NCBI GenBank assembly: GCA_964598695.1
Contig: CAZRDB010000148.1
Coordinates: forward strand, 1 to 12,603
Length of the DNA: 12,603 nucleotides
Reading direction: 5' to 3'
From: CAZRDB01 sp964598695
GTDB lineage: Bacteria; Armatimonadota; Zipacnadia; UBA1398
A program made the position numbers and the translations under genes. How positions within the stretch are numbered: position 1 is the stretch's first letter; each line of letters starts with the position of its first letter. The notes below the pieces were generated by a model. It had not been told where the DNA came from and searched no databases. It worked only from the letters and a program-made list of their open reading frames with translations. This document shows, in pieces, positions 1 to 6,491 of this stretch.

Positions 1-48
1 GGCCGTCGCCCCCTCGGCGTTCGCGGCGCCGCAATGCGGACAGGTCAT
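1..48 (-). CDS. N-terminus of a zinc-ribbon protein (partial)
   Basis: Reading leftward from an ATG at 48, the 16 codons inside the window give MTCPHCGAANAEGATA. A Cys-Pro-x-Cys-Gly knuckle (C3, C6) directly after the initiator Met is the usual beginning of small zinc-ribbon domains in bacterial membrane or regulatory proteins, and the second Cys pair would lie just outside the window. A purine-rich AAGGGGG (58-64 on the minus strand) about nine bases upstream can act as ribosome binding site. The gene is divergent from the cupin gene, with about 215 bp between the two starts. The main function cannot be told from so little. The call rests on the knuckle, its position at the N-terminus and the ribosome binding site. 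Confidence 0.6.
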   Translation of the reverse strand, partial: MTCPHCGAANAEGATA

Positions 49-264
49 GTGGAGTGGCCCCCTTCAATCGTCGCGAGTCCTGCGACTCCGCGGCCCCAGG
101 CTCCGCACACCTCAGTTCGGGCCCGAACGGCGGTCCCCTGCCTCGCCGGCCGGCGCGCTCCCGTACGGGGGCCCTCGACGGTCTCCTCCTCCGGGAGGGC
201 GAGATGGCCGTCGCCGCAGGCCCTCCGCCCCCGCGCGCGAACTACCCCCTCGGAGGTGGACCGA

Positions 265-606
265 GTGGAACGCACCAACGAGCACGACCTCGCCTACCGC
301 AACGGGGACCACGGCCCCAAGTACCTCGTCCGCGGGCCGCGCCACGAGTGGGGCGTGATCTACCTCAGGCCCGGCGACTCGCTCAGCCCGCACCGGCACG
401 CGATGGTCGAGGAGACCTTCTTCTTCGAGACCGGCGCGCCGACGTTCGTGGTCGGCGGCCAGCCGCACCGCGTGCGGCCCGGCGACGTCTTCCGGCTGGA
501 CCCCCAGGAGACCCACACGATCGTGAACGATGGCGACGAACCGACCCGGATCGTCTTCATCAAGTGCCCCTACCTGCCCGAGGACAAGGAAGACATCGCC
601 GAGTAG
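265..606 (+). CDS. Single-domain cupin protein
   Basis: This 113-residue protein is one conserved beta-barrel cupin domain. Motif 1 is GDSLSPHRHAMVEE (residues 37-50), giving His43, His45 and Glu49 or Glu50 as metal ligands. Motif 2 is PGDVFRLDPQETHTIVN (72-88), with His84 as the fourth ligand. Such proteins bind a divalent metal and act as small isomerases, dioxygenases or sugar-binding sensors; the substrate is not visible here. The frame stays open upstream to position 34, but that part is low-complexity Pro/Arg-rich. GTG at 265 has GGAGG (252-256) eight bases upstream, and the protein resembles the family only from about here; GTG 256 is the alternative. The beta-helix gene starts 26 bases after the stop, so the two are probably cotranscribed. 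No signal peptide is visible, so it is probably cytoplasmic. Confidence 0.85.
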   Translation: MERTNEHDLAYRNGDHGPKYLVRGPRHEWGVIYLRPGDSLSPHRHAMVEETFFFETGAPTFVVGGQPHRVRPGDVFRLDPQETHTIVNDGDEPTRIVFIKCPYLPEDKEDIAE

Positions 607-632
607 CCCGTTGCCCGACCGGAGGGATCGAC

Positions 633-1880
633 ATGAAGCTGCTGACGGCGGCGCTCGCCTGGGCCGCACTGATCGGGGGAGCCACGATGGCCGACGTGAA
701 CGTGCGTGACTACGGCGCGGTGGGCGACGGCGTGGCCGATGACACCGCCGCGATCCAGGCCTCGCTCGACGCCGCGACAACGGGGGGTCCCGTCTGCTAC
801 GTGCCGATGGGCACGTACCGACTCGACGGCTCGCTCACCGTGCCGAACGGCGTGACGCTCAAGGGCGCCTCGGGCGGCGTGCCGCACTCCGAGCAGACCG
901 ACAACGCGGTCTTGCTCGCCTACGGCGGCAAGGGCGACGAGAACGGGACCCCGCTCGTCACACTCAAGCCCAACGCGGTGATCCGCGAGCTGGTGATCCA
1001 CTACCCCGAGCAGACGCTGCCGGACGTGGTCCCCTACCCCTGGAGCATCCGGATCGACGGCGAGCTATGCCAGATCGAGAACATGACCCTCACGAACCCC
1101 TACCGCGCGCTCGACCTCGGCACGAACTGGAACGAGCTGCACACGGTGCGCAACGTCTTCGCCTGCCCGCTTCGCGAGGGCGTCTACATCGACCAGTGCA
1201 CCGACATCGGCCGGATCGAGAACGTCCACTTCAACCCGAACTTCTGGACCCGGATGGCGCTGGAGCCCCGCTTCCCCGGCGGCGACATCAAGGCGTACCT
1301 CGAGAAGAACCTCGTGGGCTTCCGCATCGGCAAGACCGACTGGGAGTTCATCACCAACTGCTTCGTGATCTTCCCCGTCGTCGGCTACCTCTTCGACGAC
1401 TTCGGCCATGGGCCGGGCAACGCGGTGCTCACCCAGTCCGGCGCCGACATCTGTCCGGTCGCTCTCCGGGTCGCGCGCTCGCAGCCCCACGCCGGGGTCG
1501 AGATCGTGAACGGCCAGTTCATGGCCACCGTCGAGGTCGGCCCGGAGAACCAGGGGCCGGTGAAGCTCGCCAACTGCGGCTTCTGGGGCGTGCCGGAGAC
1601 GCGCCAGCACGTCCGCAAGGAGGGCCCGAGCACCCTCATGCTCACCTCGTGCCACTTCACGGGCTGGGACGCGGCCGGCGAGGGGCTGGCCTGCGTGACG
1701 GCGAACGGCGGCCGGCTGATGCTCAACGGCTGCGAGTTCATGGACCCTGGGAAGCAGGCCGTCGCGCTCGAGGAGGGTCTCGTGGCGGCGACCATCACCG
1801 GGTGCCTCTTCCGCACCGAGGATCCGGTCCGCAACGCCTCCTCGGGGGATGTGCAGGTCGGCCTCAACGCGACGCACTGA
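633..1880 (+). CDS. Secreted right-handed beta-helix (pectate-lyase-3-like) protein
   Basis: The protein has 415 residues. The first 20 form a short Sec signal peptide: Lys near the start, a hydrophobic Leu/Ala core, then TMA before DVNV. The sequence VRDYGAVGDGVADDTAAIQ follows directly. It is the signature of the Pectate_lyase_3 / GH28-like beta-helix family, where it caps the first turn and carries the conserved DGxxDDTxAI. The remainder has irregular beta-helix rungs with recurrent Asn/Cys/Gly turns. The family includes polysaccharide lyases, polygalacturonases and phage-type depolymerases, but no catalytic triad can be assigned by eye, so the substrate is unknown. The upstream frame is open but unsupported. 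ATG 633 has GGAGGG (621-626) in front and yields the signal peptide. It lies 26 bp after the cupin gene and ends 12 bp from the convergent hydrolase gene. Probably exported to periplasm or outside. Confidence 0.82.
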   Translation: MKLLTAALAWAALIGGATMADVNVRDYGAVGDGVADDTAAIQASLDAATTGGPVCYVPMGTYRLDGSLTVPNGVTLKGASGGVPHSEQTDNAVLLAYGGKGDENGTPLVTLKPNAVIRELVIHYPEQTLPDVVPYPWSIRIDGELCQIENMTLTNPYRALDLGTNWNELHTVRNVFACPLREGVYIDQCTDIGRIENVHFNPNFWTRMALEPRFPGGDIKAYLEKNLVGFRIGKTDWEFITNCFVIFPVVGYLFDDFGHGPGNAVLTQSGADICPVALRVARSQPHAGVEIVNGQFMATVEVGPENQGPVKLANCGFWGVPETRQHVRKEGPSTLMLTSCHFTGWDAAGEGLACVTANGGRLMLNGCEFMDPGKQAVALEEGLVAATITGCLFRTEDPVRNASSGDVQVGLNATH

Positions 1881-1908
1881 GCACGGCGGCTCCTACTCCT
1901 GCAGTGCG
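1873..1908. terminator. Inverted repeat between convergent genes, possible bidirectional terminator
   Basis: CGCACTG at 1873-1879 is perfectly complementary to CAGTGCG at 1902-1908, with a 22-base loop. The arms lie over the two converging gene ends (stops at 1880 and 1893), where a shared terminator would be expected. There is no T-tract on either side, and a 7-bp repeat with a long loop could be chance in DNA of this GC content. Confidence 0.25.
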
Positions 1909-3233
1909 GCCGCGAGCGCGGTCAGCTCCCGCACCAGCTCGCCGTGGATGTCCGTCGCGAACGGCATTTGGCCGAGCATCAACGGGACGGTGTCCGCCGC
2001 GTAGCCGCCGCGCGCCGCGGCCACCCGGTCGGGCGCGTACCCAAGGCAATCGTTGGTGAGCCCCATCACGAGCGCGGTGGTCGGGCGCGCGGCCTCGCGC
2101 ACGTCGTTCTTGATCGCCTGGAACAGCTCGAATGGCGTACCGAGCAGGGAGAGCGGGCCGAGAGCGAAGCCCTGCAGCTCGGTCGGCTCCGCGACATCGC
2201 CGCTGGCCTCCAGCAGGGCGATCAGGCGCCGGTACGCGAGCGCGCGCACGGTCGCCATCCGCACCTCCGGAGGCACGTCGGTCGCGCCCGAGCCCTGGAG
2301 GATGGCCTCCTCGGCCGCCAGTCGTTCCCGCAGCTCGGCGAGCCCGAGCGGTCGCCGCGTGAAGCGCGCGTGACGCGAGGCGCGGCGCAGCCGGTCGATC
2401 GCCAGCGGCTGTGCGCGCGCGATGCCGGCGCGCACCGCGCGGGCGTAGCGCCCGGCGATGACATCGAGCGCGAGGAGAGACTCCGGCTCCGGCTTGTGGA
2501 CCACGCAGGTGTTCACGTCGCCCTGCGCGCCCTGCAGGAACAGCCCGACGGCGCCGGGGTGCTCGCGCTCGAGCAGGTTGGTGGCGACCCCGGCGTAGTC
2601 GCCGTGGATGGCGTGCGTCTGCTCGCAGCAGACCACCGGGTGGCAGCCGAAGTAGCTCGCGAAACCGAGCAAGCGGCCGCCGTCGTCGACGGCCGTGAGC
2701 ACATGGCACGTGGTGTCGGTCAGCTCGGGCTTGGCCGGCCGCCAGTCCTCCGGCAGGACTTCGGAGAGCGGCGGGGCGTCGGCGTCGTACTCGCGGTTGA
2801 GGCCGATCCCCTCGCAGGGTGTCTCGGCGTGGCGGAGCGTCGCCTCGCGCATCGCCGCGAGCGCCGCGATCCCGGCCTCGGCGATCCGGGCGGGCAGGGT
2901 CTCGAGGTAAGGAGGGTCGGGAGCGCCCCAGCCGATCAGCGGGATCGTTGTCGGGCCGCTGTGCGTGTGGGTCGCGTGGACCATCACCGCCTCCGGCTCG
3001 AGACCCGACGCCCGGCCCACGAGGTCTCGCACGCGCCGCGTGGTGTCGGCCGAGACGCCGATCAGGTCGTTCGCGATCAGCAGGAGCCGCGTCCCGGCGT
3101 CTTCGACGGCCATGGCGCGGGCCCAGAGCCGGTCTCGCACCCTCGTCGACGAGCGGTTGAGGAACGGCCCGAAGCCGGAGAGTTCCACCCCGACCCGGGG
3201 CGTGATGTCGACCTTCGCGAATCCGATGCGCAC
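1893..3233 (-). CDS. Neutral/alkaline ceramidase N-terminal-domain hydrolase
   Basis: A 446-residue protein of the neutral/alkaline non-lysosomal ceramidase fold. It begins VRIGFAKVDITPRVGVELSG, the usual family opening (a VDITP strand). The zinc-site motif HATHTHSGP is at 86-94. A second metal-site His lies in YFGCHPVV (His198), followed by GDYAGV (211-216) and FLQGAQGDVNT (232-242), and later GTPFELF (365-371) and LTNDCLGYAP (392-401). True ceramidases are secreted, about 650-750 residues long, and carry a C-terminal Ig-like domain. This one has no signal peptide and only the catalytic part. Short homologues are common in Planctomycetota and Armatimonadota, and their substrate is unproven, so amide or ester hydrolysis of another compound is as likely as ceramide cleavage. 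GTG 3233 was chosen because GGAAGGAG lies about eight bases upstream. It follows the aminotransferase gene by 26 bp and is probably in its operon. Confidence 0.8.
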   Translation of the reverse strand: MRIGFAKVDITPRVGVELSGFGPFLNRSSTRVRDRLWARAMAVEDAGTRLLLIANDLIGVSADTTRRVRDLVGRASGLEPEAVMVHATHTHSGPTTIPLIGWGAPDPPYLETLPARIAEAGIAALAAMREATLRHAETPCEGIGLNREYDADAPPLSEVLPEDWRPAKPELTDTTCHVLTAVDDGGRLLGFASYFGCHPVVCCEQTHAIHGDYAGVATNLLEREHPGAVGLFLQGAQGDVNTCVVHKPEPESLLALDVIAGRYARAVRAGIARAQPLAIDRLRRASRHARFTRRPLGLAELRERLAAEEAILQGSGATDVPPEVRMATVRALAYRRLIALLEASGDVAEPTELQGFALGPLSLLGTPFELFQAIKNDVREAARPTTALVMGLTNDCLGYAPDRVAAARGGYAADTVPLMLGQMPFATDIHGELVRELTALAAALQE

Positions 3234-3259
3234 CGGCCCACTCCTTCCGGGACTCCCGG

Positions 3260-4504
3260 TCACGCGCCCCGGAGCGACCCGAGGCCCGCGTTGACCTTGG
3301 CCACCGCGTCGAGAAGCTGGTCGATGTACGCGTCGTCGGCCAGCAAGTGCTGGTGCATCAGAATGAGCCCCGTCTCCTCCCGCACCCGCTCGGTGACGGG
3401 GAGCCGCAGGGAGGCGTAGTCCTGGATCCGGCCGGCGTCGCGGAACGGGACCGGGCTCGTCCGGTCGTACAGGTTGAGCAGCGGGTTGCGGTAGACGGGC
3501 TCGTACAGCTCGGTCACCCAGGCGCCCTCGGCGGCGAGCGCCTCGGCGTACCGGGCCCGGCTCACGCCCTCGGCCGCCGCGGCATCGAAGTGCAGGCTCA
3601 TCCCGTAGTAGGCCTGGCGGGTCACGCGCGGATCGCGCCGCGCGGCCCGGAGCGGGCCGCCCATCTCGGCGAGGCGCGCCGCGATCCTCTGCGCGTTGCG
3701 ATCGCGGGTGCGCGTCTGCTCCTCGAGCCGCGTGAGCCCGCCGCGCAGCAACACGCACTGCATCTCCGTGATGCGGTAGTTGTGGCCGTACCGCCGCGCG
3801 GGTTCCATCGGGGGCGGGGTCCAGCCGACTTGCTTGAGCGCGAACGCGATGCGGTAGACCTCGTCGTCGTCGCAGGTGACCGCGCCGCCCTCGCCCGAGG
3901 TGAGCACCTTGCTCTGCTGGAACGAGAAGCTGCCCGCGTCGCCGATCGCGCCGGCGCCCTGGTCGCGCCAGCGGCTCCCGTGCTGGTGGGCGACATCCTC
4001 CACGATCTTCAGCCCGTGGCGCCGCGCGAGGGAGAGCAGGGCGTCCATGTCGCACATGCAGCCGTAGACGTGGACGGGGATCACCGCGCGGGTGCGCGGC
4101 GTGATCGCGGCCTCGACCGCCGCCGGGTCGATGCAGAAGGTCTCGGGGTCGATATCGACCAGGACCACGTCGGCGCCCACGTCGAGCGCGGCCTGCGCCG
4201 TCGCGACCCAGGTCATCCCGGGCACGATCACCTCGTCGCCGGGCTCGACGCCCACCGCCTGCAGCGCGCACTGGAGCGTGACCGTGCCGTTTGCGAGGCA
4301 CAGGGCGTGCCGGCTCCCGATGAATCCGGCGAACTCCTCGCAGAAGGCGACCTCGTGGGGCCCCATCCAGCTCCACTTGCCGCTCCGGACGACCTCGGCC
4401 ATCCACTCCTGCTCCTCCGGGCCCGTCACGGGCCACGGCGAGTGCCGGAGCGTGACGGCTGGGCTACCCCCCAGCAAGGCCAACTGCTCGCTCGCAACTC
4501 CCAT
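3260..4504 (-). CDS. DegT/DnrJ/EryC1/StrS family PLP aminotransferase
   Basis: A full-length (414 residues) fold-type I sugar aminotransferase. These enzymes transfer an amino group, usually from glutamate or glutamine, to a keto-sugar or cyclitol using pyridoxal phosphate. Visible landmarks are LANGTVTLQCAL (70-81, cofactor phosphate contact), GDEVIVPGMTWVAT (89-102), IVEDVAHQHGS (167-177, with Asp170 facing the PLP ring nitrogen) and SFSFQQSKVLTSGEGGA (192-208), whose Lys199 is the expected Schiff-base lysine. The QQSKVLTSGEGG form resembles the branch containing scyllo-inosose aminotransferases and AHBA synthases more than the common nucleotide-sugar branch, which is a weak subgroup hint. 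ATG 4504 has GGGAGG eight bases upstream. It is first in a two-gene minus-strand unit with the ceramidase-fold gene and divergent from an AraC regulator. A cyclitol or amino-sugar role is inferred. Confidence 0.9.
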   Translation of the reverse strand: MGVASEQLALLGGSPAVTLRHSPWPVTGPEEQEWMAEVVRSGKWSWMGPHEVAFCEEFAGFIGSRHALCLANGTVTLQCALQAVGVEPGDEVIVPGMTWVATAQAALDVGADVVLVDIDPETFCIDPAAVEAAITPRTRAVIPVHVYGCMCDMDALLSLARRHGLKIVEDVAHQHGSRWRDQGAGAIGDAGSFSFQQSKVLTSGEGGAVTCDDDEVYRIAFALKQVGWTPPPMEPARRYGHNYRITEMQCVLLRGGLTRLEEQTRTRDRNAQRIAARLAEMGGPLRAARRDPRVTRQAYYGMSLHFDAAAAEGVSRARYAEALAAEGAWVTELYEPVYRNPLLNLYDRTSPVPFRDAGRIQDYASLRLPVTERVREETGLILMHQHLLADDAYIDQLLDAVAKVNAGLGSLRGA

Positions 4505-4509
4505 GGCTG

Positions 4510-4537
4510 TTGCCTCCCGCCGGTTCGGATGTACAAT
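4510..4537 (+). promoter_or_regulatory. Sigma70-like promoter of the AraC gene
   Basis: TTGCCT (4510-4515) and TACAAT (4532-4537) are 16 bp apart, a good match to -35 and -10 elements, predicting a start near 4544 and a leader of about 105 bases before the GTG at 4649. The -35 box abuts the Shine-Dalgarno of the divergent aminotransferase gene. A perfect 5-bp inverted repeat, CGGAT-GTACA-ATCCG (4526-4540), covers the -10 box and could be an operator. Confidence 0.5.
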
Positions 4538-4607
4538 CCGTGCGCCATCAGTGTCGTGGCTACCGTGCTGAGGCTATCCGCATGATCTGACACTGGGCAA
4601 TCCACAT
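4534..4607 (+). promoter_or_regulatory. Three direct repeats, candidate AraC-family operator sites
   Basis: CAATCCGTGC (4534-4543), CTATCCGCAT (4574-4583) and CAATCCACAT (4598-4607) share CWATCC followed by alternating purine and pyrimidine, all in the same orientation. AraC-family proteins commonly bind direct repeats. A separate inverted pair, CAGTGTC (4549-4555) and GACACTG (4589-4595), lies between them. They occupy the only intergenic space from which both the AraC gene and the aminotransferase operon can be controlled. Assignment to this regulator is inference. Confidence 0.35.
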
Positions 4608-4648
4608 TTCGTGCTGCCATTGACGAATCTTGCCCAGAGGAGGCGCCC

Positions 4649-5503
4649 GTGGAGAACGCGCTGTTCGCGCCCGAAGCGCTCGGACTGCTGCTGCGGCCGG
4701 CATCGTGGCGCCTGGTCAGCACGCTCTGCCCCTCGGAGATCGCGCCTGTCGAGGATCCCGCCCACGCGGCCTGGATGGCGGGGAACTCCCACGCCCACCC
4801 CTACCGCGAGCTGCTGCTGGTGCTCGGGGGCTCGGGACGCCACGGCTACCTTGGCCGCGTCTACCCGCTCTCCCCGGGCGCCGTCTTCGTCTTCGAGGCC
4901 CACGAGGAGCACGACTCCCTGTGGCCCGCCTGGGCGCCCGCGGCCGAGCACCTGTGGGTGGGCATCGTCCACGACCGCTTCATCGCGCGCCTGGTCTCGG
5001 TGCGCGAGGGGCGCGAGTGCCCCGGGGGCTGGCAGGAGGTCGTGCCCGCGGCCGAGACGGGACTGGCGGGCGAGCGCTCGTTCGGGCCGCCGCCGGGGGC
5101 CGACTGGTCCGGCCCGCTCCGGGCGATGCGGGTACGCGCGGCGGTGGCCGCGGTCGTCGCCGCACTTGTGGCCCGCGGCGCCGCACCGCCCGCCGAGTGC
5201 GAGCCCTCCCCCCGGGCGCAGGTCATCGAAGCCGTCCAGCGGCATATCGAGGAGACGGCGGGACGAGGAGCCTCGCTCGAGAGCCTCGCCCGCCTCTCGG
5301 GCTACAGCAAGTACCACTTCGTCCGGCTCTTCCGGCGCCACACGGGCCTGTCGGTTCACGAGTGCATCGACCGCTGCCGCCTCGAACGCACCCGGGCGAT
5401 GCTCGCGGCCGGCCGCACGCAGGTCGAGGTCGCCGAGGCGCTTGGCTTCTCCTGTCCCTCGGCCTTCTCGCGCTGGTACCGGCCGCGGCGCGGTCCCGCA
5501 TAG
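4649..5503 (+). CDS. AraC-family transcriptional regulator
   Basis: A 284-residue DNA-binding regulator. The N-terminal half (about 40-110) looks like the AraC arm/cupin sensor domain: HAHPYRELLLVLGGSGR, then YPLSPGAVFVFEAHEEH. The last 95 residues form the paired helix-turn-helix domain. The first HTH is around 207-228 (SLESLARLSGYSKYHFVRLF), then the linker helix ECIDRCRLERTRAMLAAG, then the second HTH (VEVAEALGFSCPSAFSRWY, 259-277). The sensor domain suggests a sugar-like ligand. The C-terminus stops at RPRRGPA, a little earlier than the usual gvSPxxYR ending, but both recognition helices are present. GTG 4649 is preceded by AGAGGAGG (4636-4643). Divergence from the aminotransferase/hydrolase operon implies it controls that operon, possibly also the nearby beta-helix genes. 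This link is inferred from position. Confidence 0.88.
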   Translation: MENALFAPEALGLLLRPASWRLVSTLCPSEIAPVEDPAHAAWMAGNSHAHPYRELLLVLGGSGRHGYLGRVYPLSPGAVFVFEAHEEHDSLWPAWAPAAEHLWVGIVHDRFIARLVSVREGRECPGGWQEVVPAAETGLAGERSFGPPPGADWSGPLRAMRVRAAVAAVVAALVARGAAPPAECEPSPRAQVIEAVQRHIEETAGRGASLESLARLSGYSKYHFVRLFRRHTGLSVHECIDRCRLERTRAMLAAGRTQVEVAEALGFSCPSAFSRWYRPRRGPA

Positions 5504-5504
5504 G

Positions 5505-5533
5505 TGCACGGCACACGCGATCGGGTGTATACT
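5505..5533 (+). promoter_or_regulatory. Promoter in front of the TPP riboswitch
   Basis: TATACT (5528-5533) is a good -10 box. The best -35 at 17-bp spacing is the weak TGCACG (5505-5510), starting one base after the AraC stop codon. The predicted start near 5540 puts the aptamer at the very 5' end of the transcript, as expected for a riboswitch with its own promoter. Confidence 0.5.
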
Positions 5534-5551
5534 GCGACACAGACAACCGAG

Positions 5552-5637
5552 TTCCAGGGGTGCCGCTACTTCGGCTGAGAGGGTCCTCGGAGGACCCAAC
5601 CCTTAGAACCTGACGCGGGTAATGCCGCCGTAGGGAG
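5552..5637 (+). promoter_or_regulatory. TPP (thiamine pyrophosphate) riboswitch, THI element
   Basis: The conserved TPP aptamer blocks occur in order: GGGGTGCC (5557-5564), GGCTGAGA (5573-5580), ACCCTTAGAACCTGA (5599-5613), GCGGGTAATGCCGC (5615-5628) and CGTAGGGA (5629-5636). They fold as expected. P2 pairs GGGT (5558-5561) with ACCC. P3 is GCCG (5562-5565) with CGGC (5572-5575). P3a is a perfect 7-bp GGGTCCT/AGGACCC hairpin (5581-5597). P4 is GCGG with CCGC around GTAATG. P1 is weak: I find no clean closing helix, although TTCC (5552-5555) could pair with GGGA (5633-5636). The Shine-Dalgarno (AGGGAG, 5632-5637) is part of the conserved 3' strand, six bases from the ATG. Ligand binding would thus be expected to hide it and lower translation. 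The regulated gene is a prepilin-like protein, which is not a known target of this riboswitch class. Confidence 0.93.
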
Positions 5638-5643
5638 CGTGAG

Positions 5644-6366
5644 ATGATGTACCGCCGCACCACCCCCCCCGCCCGAGCCTTCACCCTGATCGAGCTGCTC
5701 GTCGTCATCGCGATCATCGCGATCCTCGCCGCCATCCTGTTCCCCGTGTTCGCCAAAGCGCGCGAGAAGGCCCGCCAGGCTTCGTGCCTGTCGAACCTCC
5801 GCCAGCTCGGCACCTCCGTGATGATGTACGCGCAGGACTACGACGAGACGTACCCGCAGAGCTACCAGGACGCCTCCTCGGGCCCCGGCACCGCGGCTCA
5901 GATCCCCAACACCTGGCCCAACCGGATCCAACCGTACATCAAGAGCGAGCAGCTCCACGCCTGCCGCAGCGACGGCCGATCGCCCTACGTGGACTTCGTC
6001 GGCTGCCGCCCCGTCCTCCAGAGCTACTGCTGGAACCGCCGGATGGGGATCGACATCCCCGCCTGGAGCTACTGGGCGCTCGTGACGATGTCGCAGGTCG
6101 CGGCGCCGGCGCAGTGCGCGATGCTGTGGGACGACAGCGCCGACTGGCTCGCCGAGGGCTACGGCGCGATGTTCAACACGCTCGACAGCCCCGACTGGTC
6201 GGGCAGCTTCGACCCGCTCGTGATGAAGGGCCGCCACAACGAGGGCGACAACCTCATGCTCGCCGACGGCCACGCCAAGTGGCTCAAGACCAGCCCGCTG
6301 AGGGAACTCGGCACGAGCGTCCGCACCTACGCCGGCTACACCACGGAGCCCGAGACCCAGCCGTAG
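5644..6366 (+). CDS. Prepilin-like protein with H-X9-DG motif
   Basis: A 240-residue type IV pilin / type II secretion pseudopilin-like protein. After a short basic leader (MMYRRTTPPARA) comes FTLIELLVVIAIIAILAAI. This is the prepilin N-methylation site (Phe13 as +1, Glu17 as +5) fused to the hydrophobic assembly helix; residue -1 is Ala rather than the usual Gly. Next come FPVFAKAREKARQASCLSNL and MMYAQDYDETYP, characteristic of Armatimonadota/Planctomycetota members of this group. Near the end His198-X9-Asp208-Gly209 forms the H-X9-DG motif. The protein should be cleaved by prepilin peptidase and sit with its globular part outside the cytoplasmic membrane; individual functions in these huge families are unknown. 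ATG 5644 or 5647 can be the start. The ribosome binding site belongs to the TPP riboswitch directly upstream, so expression may respond to thiamine status. No pilus or secretion genes are nearby. Confidence 0.9.
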   Translation: MMYRRTTPPARAFTLIELLVVIAIIAILAAILFPVFAKAREKARQASCLSNLRQLGTSVMMYAQDYDETYPQSYQDASSGPGTAAQIPNTWPNRIQPYIKSEQLHACRSDGRSPYVDFVGCRPVLQSYCWNRRMGIDIPAWSYWALVTMSQVAAPAQCAMLWDDSADWLAEGYGAMFNTLDSPDWSGSFDPLVMKGRHNEGDNLMLADGHAKWLKTSPLRELGTSVRTYAGYTTEPETQP

Positions 6367-6397
6367 GGGAGGACCCGGGCCGCCACGGCGTCCCGAT

Positions 6398-6426
6398 GCG
6401 ACGCCGGCGGGCAAAGTGGGTATCAT
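6398..6426 (+). promoter_or_regulatory. Possible promoter of the small lipoprotein gene
   Basis: TATCAT (6421-6426) resembles a -10 box and stands out in very GC-rich DNA. At 17-bp spacing the -35 would be GCGACG (6398-6403), a weak match. It would give a leader of about 60 bases before the ATG at 6492. Confidence 0.3.
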
Positions 6427-6491
6427 CACACCCGTTGGGTTCGCGTCCGCTCCGTGCGGCCGCGCACCCCGCGCGAAGGGGAGTACCCACG

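Noticed and set aside
34..264. Upstream extension of the cupin reading frame
   Set aside because: The frame is open but encodes low-complexity Pro/Arg/Ser-rich sequence unlike cupins. GTG 265 has a good Shine-Dalgarno and starts at the conserved domain.
54..632. N-terminal extension of the beta-helix protein to about 608 residues
   Set aside because: It would overlap the whole cupin gene in another frame and bury the signal peptide. ATG 633 has GGAGGG in front.
1944..3419. Long plus-strand open frame opposite the hydrolase
   Set aside because: It is a shadow of the minus-strand gene, rich in Arg/Val/Gly/Pro without any domain. High GC keeps antisense frames open.
3234..4436. One 847-residue minus-strand protein joining aminotransferase and hydrolase regions
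   Set aside because: The upstream 400 residues are the wrong frame over the aminotransferase gene. GTG 3233 with its own ribosome binding site begins the real protein.
5478..5520. Frameshift at the end of the AraC gene
   Set aside because: The protein ends a few residues early, but both helix-turn-helix motifs are complete and no continuation of the family ending is seen in the other frames.
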